Assembly (NCBI GenBank): GCA_031548435.1
Contig: JAVBRA010000006.1
Coordinates: 1-64,000, forward strand
Reading direction: 5' to 3'
DNA: 64,000 bases
Origin: JAVBRA01 sp031548435
Lineage (GTDB): Bacteria; Bacteroidota; Bacteroidia; Bacteroidales; Rikenellaceae
Made by a program: the position numbers and the translations under genes
Part shown: positions 54,041-63,215 of the stretch, piece after piece
Numbering within the stretch: the first letter of the stretch is position 1
Layout of the letters: the number at the start of each line of letters is the position of its first letter
The notes under the pieces: model-generated
What the model was told of the DNA's origin: nothing
Database searches by the model: none
The model's input: only the letters and a program-made list of their open reading frames with translations

Positions 54041-54973
54041 TCAACTGTTTATTATTAGTTTTCTATATTCTAATCTATAAATACAATCAGATAAGAATAA
54101 TGACAATCTCTGACTATCAGTAATATTCCTTGTATTAAATCTATATACGAATTCATCACAGTAACTCTGTAAATGCTTTGGACTTGCTGAATGATAAATT
54201 CCATTTAGACCTCTTTTTAGATGGCTCCAGAAACATTCTATACTATTTGTATGATAACCGTCTTGAACATATTTATGCTCACTATGATTGATAACCTTAT
54301 GATTATAATTCTTAGATAATCCTTTATATGACCTAAGTCCATCACTAACTAAGGTTGAACCAGGCTTAACCAATATATTGATTATCGGCTGTAATATCCG
54401 GCTTTGACTATTCTTAACAACCATTGCCCGAACCATTCCATTGGATATCAATCCAAATACAGGAGTTTTATCTTTTAAGCTTCGGCCTTGTGTGCCTTTT
54501 AATCGTTTATTCCAGTTCTTCTTAGATGTTTTACCACCGACATAGGTTTCATCGACTTGGGTTTCAGTATCAAAATCTGTATATTTATGACTTTTAAGAT
54601 TATACCGTATCCTGCTTAACATATACCAAGCAGTCTTTTGTGTAACATTTATATCTCTATGTAGTTGGGCGCTACTGATTCCTTTCTTGTGTGACAGGAA
54701 GATCCATATTGCTAAAAACCATTTTCTTAATGGAATATGGGAGCCTTCAAACATAGTACCTACTGTAACAGTAAACCGGCTTCGGCAATCTTGGCATTTA
54801 TATAAGCCTTTGAAACTCCCACTTTGTTTCAACTTATAATGGTTTTCTGAAATACTCCCGCAATGGGGACAAGTCGGAATACCATTGCACCACCTAATGC
54901 TTTCAAGATATAGTCTGCAATCCATATCGGTTTGCAACTGATCCATCATATTAATAAGCGACTTGAATTCCAT
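54041..54973 (-). CDS. IS1595-family transposase
   Basis: A 310-residue DDE-type transposase. The N-terminal zinc ribbon (CPHC at about 36-39 and CQDCRSRF) is followed by HKKGISSAQLHRDINVTQKTAWYMLSRIR, a helix-turn-helix-like segment, and the catalytic region VDETYVGG, STLVSDGLRSY and NSIECFWSHLKRGLNGIYH. This order is that of IS1595 transposases, whose elements create 8-bp duplications, in agreement with the ends seen here. The gene appears intact. Confidence 0.93.
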   Translation of the reverse strand: MEFKSLINMMDQLQTDMDCRLYLESIRWCNGIPTCPHCGSISENHYKLKQSGSFKGLYKCQDCRSRFTVTVGTMFEGSHIPLRKWFLAIWIFLSHKKGISSAQLHRDINVTQKTAWYMLSRIRYNLKSHKYTDFDTETQVDETYVGGKTSKKNWNKRLKGTQGRSLKDKTPVFGLISNGMVRAMVVKNSQSRILQPIINILVKPGSTLVSDGLRSYKGLSKNYNHKVINHSEHKYVQDGYHTNSIECFWSHLKRGLNGIYHSASPKHLQSYCDEFVYRFNTRNITDSQRLSLFLSDCIYRLEYRKLIINS

Positions 54974-55126
54974 CTTATCTAAAATTTGTATTGAAAACAG
55001 TAATACACAGAATGGATTAAATGTTTCATTAATTAATATATAAATATAATCAAAATTATCTAACTATTTATAAATCAGTTAATTAAATTTGAAGATATTT
55101 TCAAATTTTTTGACTATTGGCAATAA

Positions 55127-55153
55127 AAAATGGCTCTCATTATGAGAGCCATT
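55127..55153 (-). terminator. Perfect hairpin upstream of the transposase gene
   Basis: AAATGGCTCTCAT/ATGAGAGCCATTT form a perfect stem; with the A-run on its plus-strand left side it resembles a minus-strand terminator, which may block read-through transcription from outside into the transposase gene. Confidence 0.55.
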
Positions 55154-55206
55154 TCCATAAATGCTATTATATGCTTATTTTTGTTTAAATCTAATTATTT
55201 GCAACT

Positions 55207-55575
55207 ATGGACAAGATTGAAATAACAGCCTTTGGATCTTGGGTGCATTCCACTGGTATATTGGGGACATTTAATGAACCATTATATTTAATAGCAGAAA
55301 TTAAAAACAATACTCGGCAACCCATCAAGATTAAAGAAATCTATATTTCTATAAAAAATCTAATTTTTTCTAAAAAGGCTCTGAAGCAAAATAAAATATT
55401 CATTATTCAGCCATCTAAAAGCATTAGGATTCAAATGGATATAAGATATCTATTGAATAACTTTAAGTCTAATAAAAAGTTTACGATAAGAATAACATCA
55501 ATCCATAATGAAACCTTTGAAAGCAAAGAACTTTCTATAGCCTTTTTTGATGAACTAAATAAAAAACTCCATTAA
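55207..55575 (+). CDS. Hypothetical 122-residue passenger protein
   Basis: MDKIEITAFGSWVHSTGILGTFNEPLYLIAEIKNNTRQPIKIKEIYISIKNL...FDELNKKLH, a basic protein rich in Lys and Ile with alternating strands (LYLIAEIKNNTRQPIKIKEIYISI and SIRIQMDIRYLL), suggesting an immunoglobulin-like beta-sandwich as in many small structural or accessory proteins. No signal peptide is present, so it is likely cytoplasmic. No family recognised. It is divergent from the transposase gene and close to the right end of the element. Confidence 0.6.
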   Translation: MDKIEITAFGSWVHSTGILGTFNEPLYLIAEIKNNTRQPIKIKEIYISIKNLIFSKKALKQNKIFIIQPSKSIRIQMDIRYLLNNFKSNKKFTIRITSIHNETFESKELSIAFFDELNKKLH

Positions 55576-55762
55576 GTTTTTATCAAATATCTATTGGGTT
55601 TATTGAAATTTTCTTCTGTTAAAATTTCCCAGTATTTTATATCATGGGATTTATTTGTTTTATTTTGATATTTATTCAAAATAAAAAGGAATAAGAATTT
55701 AAACATATATTATGATTTTAGAATTATAATATATGTATCATATTGTTTTATTAAGTTGAAAT

Positions 55763-55793
55763 TATCTTTGGTACATTAAAATATATAGTTGTC
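55763..55793. repeat. Right terminal inverted repeat (31 bp)
   Basis: Exact reverse complement of 52037-52067, ending ...TATATAGTTGTC. Confidence 0.95.
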
Positions 55794-55801
55794 AAAAGTT
55801 A
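55794..55801. repeat. Target-site duplication, right (AAAAGTTA)
   Basis: Same eight bases as 52029-52036. Confidence 0.9.
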
Positions 55802-56239
55802 TTGTTTACCTTGATGCTGGCGGCACTTGCAGCCGGATGCGTTATTGAAGCAGGAAGTCCCATATCTGTATATATATATAAGAATGAAAGTTCACGGGAA
55901 ATCACAGTTAAATCCTACACATCTCCTCCCACGAAAGAATCGCCGGCAACATTCGGCAAGGATTCAACTTTCGTAATACCTGTAGGAGAAACTCATACGC
56001 TTCGTTTTGAGTATGGTCGGCAACCGCCGCTTCCTTTGCATTGGACTGCTTTCGCAAACACGTTGGATTCCGTGATTATATCCAATGGGGAGATGCAATT
56101 TATAAACAGAAATTGGGAGAAAGATGAATTATACAATATTAATAATTACACCCTGATCAGCCAGAAGGATCCGAAAAGGACTTACCAGTATATTTTCACC
56201 GATGAGAATTTTATAGACGCAGAACCGATCAATCCGTAA
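55802..56239 (+). pseudogene. Small lipoprotein, paralog 2, separated from its start by the IS1595-type element
   Basis: Joined to 52025-52036 this gives a 149-residue protein starting MKKLLFTLMLAALAAGCV, with the lipobox, the YIYKNESSREITVKSY segment, VIPVGETHTLRFEYGRQPPLPLHW and TYQYIFTDENFIDAEPINP, very close to paralog 1 except for a divergent stretch (TSPPTKESPATFGK). As it stands it lacks the ATG and the basic residues of the signal peptide; a TTG at 55802 could start a shortened product but without a good n-region. The downstream metalloprotease gene begins 30 bases later and may now lie under element-derived transcription. Confidence 0.85.
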
Positions 56240-56269
56240 TATTAAATCAACAACCTAAACTTACAGACC

Positions 56270-58984
56270 ATGAGAACTACTATCCTGAATTTCAGCAAAG
56301 CGTTGTTTTGCGGGTTGGTGGTTTATTCCATCAGCTGTACGAAGATTAACGAACCCGACGAACATCCACTGCAACCGAATGTAACTCTGACGCGTTCGGG
56401 TGGGGAGAACGAAAACCCCTATTCGATTGAAAATGTGCGGGCGGCACAGGTAATCGTGGATCCGGATCCGTTGAATCCATGTGCGCCGAGAATCCCACTT
56501 ACCCCGACCCACTTGCATGTGAAATTCCTGCCTCAGGACACGACCGCATACGACATTTTGCATGACAGCCTCAATCTCAACTTGTTTGTTTACCCGCTCG
56601 ATCGCCAACTGACCAACACAGAAATCGAAACTTATAGGAACGACACCATCAACGGGTATAACTGGGAATACGCTTCCGTGCCGGTGGATTTTGTTTTTCC
56701 GGATGATATCGCCTGCCAGGTGTTGGATAGCCTTTATATGCAGGGGGATGCCCCTGTTACAAGAAACGGAGGCGGAAATCAGTTGAGCGATGAGATATGG
56801 GAAGCCGTTTTTCAGAAGTCGTTGGAGTTGACGGGCAATGAGGTCCCGCAGACAAGGGGGACGGTTTCCGAATATGCCCCGTCTGCGAGTATTAAGTATG
56901 TGGATGACTGGACTTATCAGACTATTCCTCTTGCGGGAGTAACGATTTCGGTACACTATTATTCGAACACGGGATGGATGGTTACCGATCGTTATGGTGA
57001 GGCCAAAGATCCGATCATGATGGATGGTGCCGTTGTTCGCCCGGTTCCGTACCGGTATAAGATCGTTTGGAAAGATGTAAGTATAAATACAAGTTCGCAA
57101 TTTGAGGGTGTTTACGTCAAGCATTGGAGTATCCGCTCCGGCCGTAGTAAGCAGGCCGAATATCAAGGGCCGGAGGTAATGGGAGGATGGAACTTCACTA
57201 TTGCGGGTGATACGAAACTTGCGCGTCAGGCGGCCGTCCACCGGGCGCTTTACACCTATTATTATCTTGACCCGCCTTTGACAAAGGGATTGACCAAAGC
57301 GACCAATATTTATATGAGAACCCGGATATATGAAGAGTACAATACCGGTAACTTGCTGGGGTGGTATAATGAAGGGACAACCGGCCATTTCAATGCTGTC
57401 AGGCGTTATTTGAATGGTAACCCGATTAAACTGTGGACGAGAAACGGAGATGGTTCTTTCCGGAAACGATGGCAAATCACCGCCACCACATTCCATGAAC
57501 TTGGGCACGCATCGCATTGGAGTGCGGTGGTTCAGAAACCGGGCATAAACCAAATCGACCATTTCTTGCTTCCGGCTGATAATGCCAAACAGTTTGTTGA
57601 GAGTTGGGCCACCGGGGTCGAATATGCTTATATGCGGTCTGTGTATCCCAATCATATAGAATATGTAAGACCATATTATGATTCAGATAATCCAGATTAT
57701 ACTTGCATTGTCGAGGCGTTGATGAGCCAGGGGATGACCTTGAAAGAAATAGAGAATACCGTGGTGGGTACTACGCACTGGAATGGATGGAAAACGAAGG
57801 TGTTGGCTTATAGAAATATATATACAGGTCAGGGGATCAATCCGGTTATAGTCAACATGCTGTTCGACCATCCGGAAAAAATCTGGAGGGAGAACTTTGG
57901 AGAACCGTTGATCAGTGGTGATAAATCGGTGGAGATCAACACCGAGGTCGAATACAAATTGCCAGAGCATTTGTTGGATCCTTGTGCATGTGGTGATGGA
58001 ATAGAGGTTGTGAGATGGAGGGTACTTGAAGATCGACACGAAGTCGTGAGCATTGCGGGAGACCAAAAAAGCATCACGTTGAAATTCACCGCCGCCGGAG
58101 ATTACAACATAAGGGTGGTTCTCCACCTGCCGGACGGGACACCTTACGAAGAAGTCTATACCATAAATGTCTGGGCTCCGGTTAGCGTTACCGGTCCAAG
58201 TCAGATCTATGCCGGAGACGTTGCCACCTACACGGTGCAAAATACTGTCGCCGGGCAAATGGTTGATTGGCAGATTACCAGCAGTTCCGGAAGCAGCAAT
58301 AGTTATACTGAGGTGTTGCGCACGGGCACCAGCCTCAGTGTAGTGTATTTGGCCTCGTCGGGCGCAAATTTCGTCGTTAAGGCATTCAACCGCGCTCCGG
58401 CTGGCGAAACCCCGGTCGAGTTGGGGCGGATTAATACCTATATCTCGGGCAATGATTTCTGGGAAGTGATTGCCTATAAGAATACGGCATCGCCTTACGA
58501 TACGAGACTTGTTGTAACTCAGGCGCCCAACTCCCCGACATCGCCCGGAGTCGGGTATGTGGTCGATCCAGATTCGCGGAAGTCGTTCCTGGCCTACAGA
58601 TATCCGCCGATGTCGGAAAGCCCGCTGGTTCCTTACATCCAGATGATCTATGAAATCCAATACCTGCACGGAAAATTTGCTTACGACAACGTTATGTATA
58701 GTGGGTATTCGGATTATGGAGTCAAATTCATCGCCTATAACCAATATTTTCCGGGCATGGAGGCGTTGTATTTGATAGAAGAACGTAAATTTGTGAATGC
58801 CACTCTGATGTCCACCGTCCGTTATCTCACCACCGAAGACAAGTACACGTGGAAAGAGGTGACCGCCCGGAACCCCAATGGTACGGACCGTGACTGGGTA
58901 GAAACCACCAACCTGAAGATCGTGGGGTATGCGTTCCCGTACAGGCAACAGGAGGTGTTTCGGGTTAAACCGCAGGAGTCTTAA
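56270..58984 (+). CDS. Secreted lipoprotein with HELGH zinc-metalloprotease motif
   Basis: A 904-residue exported lipoprotein; MRTTILNFSKALFCGLVVYSISC gives an SPII site at Cys23. A middle domain contains TTFHELGHASHW (His409, Glu410, His413) followed by FVESWATGVEYAY with Glu444, a gluzincin-like zinc site (HExxH plus downstream Glu); the metzincin third histidine pattern is absent. The segment around 590-690 (EVEYKLPEHLL...VVSIAGDQKSITLKFTAAGDYNIRVVLHLPDG) looks like PKD/Ig-like beta-sandwich domains, and the end is unrecognised. It lies among small lipoprotein paralogs on the same strand. Substrate unknown; family not identified. Confidence 0.8.
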   Translation: MRTTILNFSKALFCGLVVYSISCTKINEPDEHPLQPNVTLTRSGGENENPYSIENVRAAQVIVDPDPLNPCAPRIPLTPTHLHVKFLPQDTTAYDILHDSLNLNLFVYPLDRQLTNTEIETYRNDTINGYNWEYASVPVDFVFPDDIACQVLDSLYMQGDAPVTRNGGGNQLSDEIWEAVFQKSLELTGNEVPQTRGTVSEYAPSASIKYVDDWTYQTIPLAGVTISVHYYSNTGWMVTDRYGEAKDPIMMDGAVVRPVPYRYKIVWKDVSINTSSQFEGVYVKHWSIRSGRSKQAEYQGPEVMGGWNFTIAGDTKLARQAAVHRALYTYYYLDPPLTKGLTKATNIYMRTRIYEEYNTGNLLGWYNEGTTGHFNAVRRYLNGNPIKLWTRNGDGSFRKRWQITATTFHELGHASHWSAVVQKPGINQIDHFLLPADNAKQFVESWATGVEYAYMRSVYPNHIEYVRPYYDSDNPDYTCIVEALMSQGMTLKEIENTVVGTTHWNGWKTKVLAYRNIYTGQGINPVIVNMLFDHPEKIWRENFGEPLISGDKSVEINTEVEYKLPEHLLDPCACGDGIEVVRWRVLEDRHEVVSIAGDQKSITLKFTAAGDYNIRVVLHLPDGTPYEEVYTINVWAPVSVTGPSQIYAGDVATYTVQNTVAGQMVDWQITSSSGSSNSYTEVLRTGTSLSVVYLASSGANFVVKAFNRAPAGETPVELGRINTYISGNDFWEVIAYKNTASPYDTRLVVTQAPNSPTSPGVGYVVDPDSRKSFLAYRYPPMSESPLVPYIQMIYEIQYLHGKFAYDNVMYSGYSDYGVKFIAYNQYFPGMEALYLIEERKFVNATLMSTVRYLTTEDKYTWKEVTARNPNGTDRDWVETTNLKIVGYAFPYRQQEVFRVKPQES

Positions 58985-59012
58985 ATGTTTTGTCAGATTA
59001 AAAAATACGAGT

Positions 59013-59530
<518 letters not shown>

Positions 59531-59582
59531 GTTCGGCTGTTGATTGAAAGAATCGAGTTCGGGGGCGTGCCCGGACAAATCA

Positions 59583-59625
59583 CCAAGGGCGGCGATCGTA
59601 ATGATCACCGCCCTTGGACTTTTAT
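59583..59625 (+). terminator. Terminator after small lipoprotein paralog 3
   Basis: CCAAGGGCGG (59583-59592) pairs with CCGCCCTTGG (59608-59617), with an inner GATC/GATC pairing and a T-rich tail. Confidence 0.8.
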
Positions 59626-59687
59626 AAAACCGTCCGTTTTGTGAAAGAATGAAAAATTAGCCGATGAAGATTCTTTTGACAGGGCGA

Positions 59688-61199
59688 TCAGGATACAATG
59701 TCCATATCCAGTCGGATGATGTGCTCTTGTTCCGGGGTGTTCGCCATGATGGATACGGTAATGGTTGAAGGGCCGATTCTATTTTTGGTGTCAATAGTGA
59801 TCGCTATTTTACCTGTATCCCCGGGGGCAAGGGGTTGCGATGGAACCTCCGCTTCGGTGCAGTTGCATGATTTCCGTGCATCTAAAATAACTAAAGGAAC
59901 ATCTCCTGCGTTTTCTATGGCAAAGGTTCTTTCCACGATCGTTCCCGCTTTCACTTGTCCGATGTTTACGGCGCGTTTGTCTATAAATTTCAGATTTGCG
60001 AGCGTTTCCGGCCCGGGGCCTGCCTGACTTCCGGCTTCTTTCAGTTGAAATTTCACCAGGTTGAATTGTTCGTTGTCGATGTTCACAGGAAGAACTCCAT
60101 AGAAATAGTCCCCGTATTTGCCGATTATTTCAACCGGTGCATCCAGGGCGACATCCCCGATCATTTCGTCGTTTCGGTAGATCTGGATTCCGTATTGCCC
60201 CGATTTGCCATCGTTTTTGTATTCCCGGAAGATATACTCTCCGATGATCGATAGTTTGCCGTAATGTCCGTACGTGGCAAGATGTTTGGTTTTGAGCAGC
60301 TCGTGTTCATCGAATGTTTTTGTTTGGGGATAATCCCCTTTGATGCTGTCCGAGGCATAACCGATGGAATAGAGCAGTTTCCCCGTCATGTCGCGAACAT
60401 AAATAAGTGAGTCGGCGGCAAAAGAAGCGTATATCTTGTCTTGGTATATGTCGAAACTGTGATCGGAAAATACCGGAATGTTCTTGGTTTGATAAACCGG
60501 GGGGTAGTGGCCGAATACTTTTCCCGTTGTCCATTTATTCATATCCACCGTCATGTAGATGTATGATTCGGCCCAGAAATCCCGGGCATTGCTTCCCGTT
60601 TCATATCCGTTGTAACGAATGTGTTCCGTGATTACGGGAATAATCAGTTTGTTTTTGGATGATTTAATCCGCTTGGAGTAGAAGTTGTATTCGTACATCT
60701 GCACCTCTTCCGGGTCGGGCTTTGTCAGAAGGTTTTGCCAGTCGCGCCCTTTGTATTCGATATCCGAGAGCAGCCTGTAAGGTTTATTCAGACTTTTGTA
60801 TGAAGGGTCGAATACCTGGATCGCCCATCCGCCATCCATTGTTACGAGGTTGTCGCTTTCGTCGTAAGCCGAAACGAAGAACGGAGAGAGAACCTCGTTG
60901 GGGCCATTGCCTTTGTTTATGTATCGTCCCAGAAAATTGCCGTCCAGATCGAATTCTTTAACGCCGACGAGAAATTTATCGAGGAAAACCAGTTTATTCC
61001 CGTTCATCAGCCATTGGCCTTCGAGCGAGGTGGATGAGGCGTCGATTCTGATCGTATCGAAACTGAAAGTCGTTAATGTTATATTTTTGCTTCCCTTGTG
61101 TTCCAGCCCGGCATATTCGTCGATGGCGGCGTGGTGGCAGGAAAGCATGCTGAAGGCGATGAGCGCCGCACCCGAGATCCTGTACAGTCGATTATTCAT
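59688..61199 (-). CDS. Beta-propeller lipoprotein with C-terminal DUF1573 domain
   Basis: A 503-residue lipoprotein: MNNRLYRISGAALIAFSMLSC, SPII site at Cys21. The body resembles six-bladed propeller proteins (FLDKFLVGVKEFDLDGNFLGRYINKGNGPNEV, MDGGWAIQVFDPSYKSL). The last 100 residues (RAVNIGQVKAGTIVERTFAIENAGDVPLVILDARKSCNCTEAEVP...GDTGKIAITIDTKNRIGPSTITVSIMANTPE) form a DUF1573 Ig-like domain with the typical CNC pair. The start at 61199 overlaps the upstream gene's end by 8 bases; the longer open frame is spurious. Such fusions occur in Bacteroidota only as far as recalled; role unknown. Confidence 0.85.
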   Translation of the reverse strand: MNNRLYRISGAALIAFSMLSCHHAAIDEYAGLEHKGSKNITLTTFSFDTIRIDASSTSLEGQWLMNGNKLVFLDKFLVGVKEFDLDGNFLGRYINKGNGPNEVLSPFFVSAYDESDNLVTMDGGWAIQVFDPSYKSLNKPYRLLSDIEYKGRDWQNLLTKPDPEEVQMYEYNFYSKRIKSSKNKLIIPVITEHIRYNGYETGSNARDFWAESYIYMTVDMNKWTTGKVFGHYPPVYQTKNIPVFSDHSFDIYQDKIYASFAADSLIYVRDMTGKLLYSIGYASDSIKGDYPQTKTFDEHELLKTKHLATYGHYGKLSIIGEYIFREYKNDGKSGQYGIQIYRNDEMIGDVALDAPVEIIGKYGDYFYGVLPVNIDNEQFNLVKFQLKEAGSQAGPGPETLANLKFIDKRAVNIGQVKAGTIVERTFAIENAGDVPLVILDARKSCNCTEAEVPSQPLAPGDTGKIAITIDTKNRIGPSTITVSIMANTPEQEHIIRLDMDIVS

Positions 61200-62670
61200 A
61201 GCTTTTGCCGTAAATGAGCGTGTGAAGGGTGGTTCTTGCATGTTTGTAATAGTAGTCGGCTTTCTGGGTGAACTCCGGTGAGTAGTTGTAGAACGTGCCG
61301 TCGGTGCTGTTGACGGCCGCCTGTTCGTAAAGCGTTTTTCCATTGGCGTTCAGGTCGCGTAACAGTTTGGCCCTGTCGATGCCGGGCATGGGGGTGGCGT
61401 CCCATTTCGCCTGCACGAAGGGGGCGTAGTAGTAATAGATCTCCCCGTGATCGAATGTACCTTTCATATTCTCCTGGACGTCCATCTTTTGCCCGCCTTT
61501 GAGAAGCACCACATCCGAGAGCGAGACGTATTCATATTCCCTCAGTTTGTTGCCGATCGGGTCGCGGCGGCTTTGATTCTTGATGTAATAGATATAATCT
61601 TTGTCGATGTATTTATCTCCCGGATTCACCCAGTTGATCCGCAGGGAATAGTTCCTGGGGTATATCTCTCCGTTTTGGGTCGAATAGTTCACTTCGATCC
61701 GGTGTTGGGTGGCGGAAGGAAGCAGGGTGGCTGTTTTCCATCGGATAAAATTTGTAAACTGGTCCTGATGGTTTTCCATGACGATTTTCTCCGGCATGTG
61801 CGTGCCGCAGTTGTAGTGGATTTGCCCTGTCCCGAAGATCCTTGTTCCGCTCCAGAACTTCTCCGGGATGGTTTGGAACCGGATCACTACGATCTGTTGC
61901 CCGTTGTTCGTGTAAGAACTGTCGACGGAGTACGAGAAGTTTTTTATCTGTTTCGGGTTGAGCGGGGAATAGAATTCCAGTGCGCGCAAAGCGGTGGGGA
62001 CGGTGATGTGCTGGTGGTCAAAATAGTTTGTTTTGAGGGGAGATGAACTTTCAGGCAGAAAGACAGACCGCACTTCCAATAGATTGTCGCTGCCGGCCGC
62101 CAGCGGATCGCTGCGCATGATACTGAGAGGCGCGTATTTTACTCTGTTGTTGTCGTCCCAGGGGAGGCGGGGGGGCGACTGGGTGAAGTTGAACGAAGAG
62201 AACAGCCCCTGGTAGCCGTTGAACTCGCGGTATTTGCCGTTGCATTCGACCGTGCGCAGGATGGTGATCTTCGCTGCATAGTCCGAAGCGTAGTTTTTCG
62301 AAAAATACTTCGCCATCTCGGTCACCATCTTGTTGAGGGAGGCCGGGGAGTAGAACTCGATGGTCGACAGATCTTGTGTCTTCGCCCTCAGAACCACGTC
62401 ATTGCCGGTTTTAAGCGTTTCGACGCTTATGTGCAGATTTTCGTAGAACATGGATTCGAACACCAGGGTGTCGGTGTCGGCGAACACCTCGTCCGAGAAC
62501 CACAGAACACCCCTGTCGTCGGTCATCGCATAGTTGTCGGTGCGCGGGCATACGGCGTGGACGAATGCCAAGGGCGTCCCGTCTTCGCCTTTTACGGTTG
62601 CGGTATAATCTTTGGCTGAAAGGATGGCTGGTGTGAAAATGGTTGTGAGGATCAATGGCAGGTATTTCAT
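61192..62670 (-). CDS. Exported protein with N-terminal carboxypeptidase-regulatory-like domain
   Basis: A 492-residue protein with signal peptide MKYLPLILTTIFTPAILSA, a CarboxypepD_reg-like domain (DYTATVKGEDGTPLAFVHAVCPRTDNYAMTDDRGVLWF...HISVETLKTGNDVVLRAK, about 21-95) and a larger C-terminal part without a named domain, containing alternating strands (RTVECNGKYREFNGYQGLFSSF, NYSLRINWVNPGDKYIDKDYIYYIKN). It is not long enough for a TonB receptor barrel. The overlap of 8 bases with the propeller-DUF1573 gene indicates translational coupling; the NVEALA-like gene lies 64 bases upstream. Confidence 0.75.
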   Translation of the reverse strand: MKYLPLILTTIFTPAILSAKDYTATVKGEDGTPLAFVHAVCPRTDNYAMTDDRGVLWFSDEVFADTDTLVFESMFYENLHISVETLKTGNDVVLRAKTQDLSTIEFYSPASLNKMVTEMAKYFSKNYASDYAAKITILRTVECNGKYREFNGYQGLFSSFNFTQSPPRLPWDDNNRVKYAPLSIMRSDPLAAGSDNLLEVRSVFLPESSSPLKTNYFDHQHITVPTALRALEFYSPLNPKQIKNFSYSVDSSYTNNGQQIVVIRFQTIPEKFWSGTRIFGTGQIHYNCGTHMPEKIVMENHQDQFTNFIRWKTATLLPSATQHRIEVNYSTQNGEIYPRNYSLRINWVNPGDKYIDKDYIYYIKNQSRRDPIGNKLREYEYVSLSDVVLLKGGQKMDVQENMKGTFDHGEIYYYYAPFVQAKWDATPMPGIDRAKLLRDLNANGKTLYEQAAVNSTDGTFYNYSPEFTQKADYYYKHARTTLHTLIYGKSYE

Positions 62671-62697
62671 ACGGCAGTTGGGTTAAAGTGGGAAATA

Positions 62698-62722
62698 CCG
62701 GGAAGCAGTTGCTTCCCGGTGA
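62698..62722. repeat. Hairpin between the NVEALA-like gene and the downstream gene
   Basis: CCGGGAAGC and GCTTCCCGG (around 62699-62721) form a perfect 9-bp stem with a 4-base loop and no T run; it may stabilise or attenuate the minus-strand transcript. Confidence 0.6.
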
Positions 62723-62734
62723 AAAATGCGTGGA

Positions 62735-63072
62735 TTATTCTACGGGAGGGGTGACGGGGGGCTCGCCGTTTGAGCATTGTTCCCAACGCTCGGTGCAATC
62801 TATAAGCTCTTCATTTCCTCCGATACCTGTTTTTCCGCAATTTGCCCTGAGTGAAATGGCATTGCCTCCATAACATCCGTGGTCTTTGCAGCGGCAATAT
62901 TGATATTTGCTTTCATCAATGCCTCCGCCACCCGGAATTTCAATGAACGACAACGCTTCGATTTTCGTGTCGAGCAAGGCGATTCGTTTTGCTCCGGCAT
63001 TCCCGTAGGTAGTGGTTGCAATTACCGCAATGCCAAACAGGGCAATCAGCGGAAATTAAATTTCTTCTTCAT
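62735..63072 (-). pseudogene. NVEALA-like secreted peptide with a frameshift in the signal sequence
   Basis: From the ATG at 63072 the frame reads MKKKFNFR and stops; shifting by one base at about 63055 gives FPLIALFGIAVIATTTYGNAGAKRIALLDTKIEALSFIEIPGGG...YQYCRCKDHGCYGGNAISLRANCGKTGIGGNEELIDCTERWEQCSNGEPPVTPPVE. A basic start plus hydrophobic core, an IEAL segment in place of NVEAL, and a cysteine-rich end match the NVEALA family found beside propeller lipoproteins. TTG at 62977 could start the last 80 residues but without a signal peptide. A minus-strand TAAATTTG (63128-63121) is the likely operon promoter. Confidence 0.6.
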
Positions 63073-63120
63073 AATTAATAAAAGTTAATTAGTGAGGAAG
63101 TAATTTGAGATATCTCAAAA

Positions 63121-63128
63121 CAAATTTA
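63121..63128 (-). promoter_or_regulatory. -7 promoter element TAAATTTG for the NVEALA-like operon
   Basis: The minus-strand reading is TAAATTTG, 48 bases upstream of the 63072 start codon. Confidence 0.45.
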
Positions 63129-63162
63129 GTGAATGAGTCTTTAATATGCAAGAAATTTCTTA

Positions 63163-63193
63163 TTGGAGAAGAAGGAAAAAACAATTAAATTTG
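63163..63193 (+). promoter_or_regulatory. -33/-7 promoter of the membrane fusion protein gene
   Basis: TTG (63163-63165) and TAAATTTG (63186-63193) are 20 bases apart; the start codon follows 22 bases later. Confidence 0.55.
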
Positions 63194-63215
63194 TATGTTT
63201 TGTAAAAAGTGAATT

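Larger units (their letters stand above)
52037..55793. mobile_element. Complete IS1595-family element with passenger genes (3757 bp)
   Basis: Bounded by perfect 31-bp inverted repeats (52037-52067, 55763-55793) and an 8-bp target duplication, inserted after codon 4 of a small lipoprotein gene. It contains an IS1595-type transposase (54041-54973, minus), a lipoprotein gene (52121-53365, minus) with a long structured leader, a 50-codon plus-strand frame (53825) and a 122-codon plus-strand gene (55207). The AT-rich composition differs from the chromosome. Perfect ends and duplication imply a recent insertion. Confidence 0.92.

Noticed and set aside
54974..55206. A gene between the transposase and the 122-codon frame
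   Set aside because: Very AT-rich, no frame of useful length; only a hairpin and probable promoter sequence.
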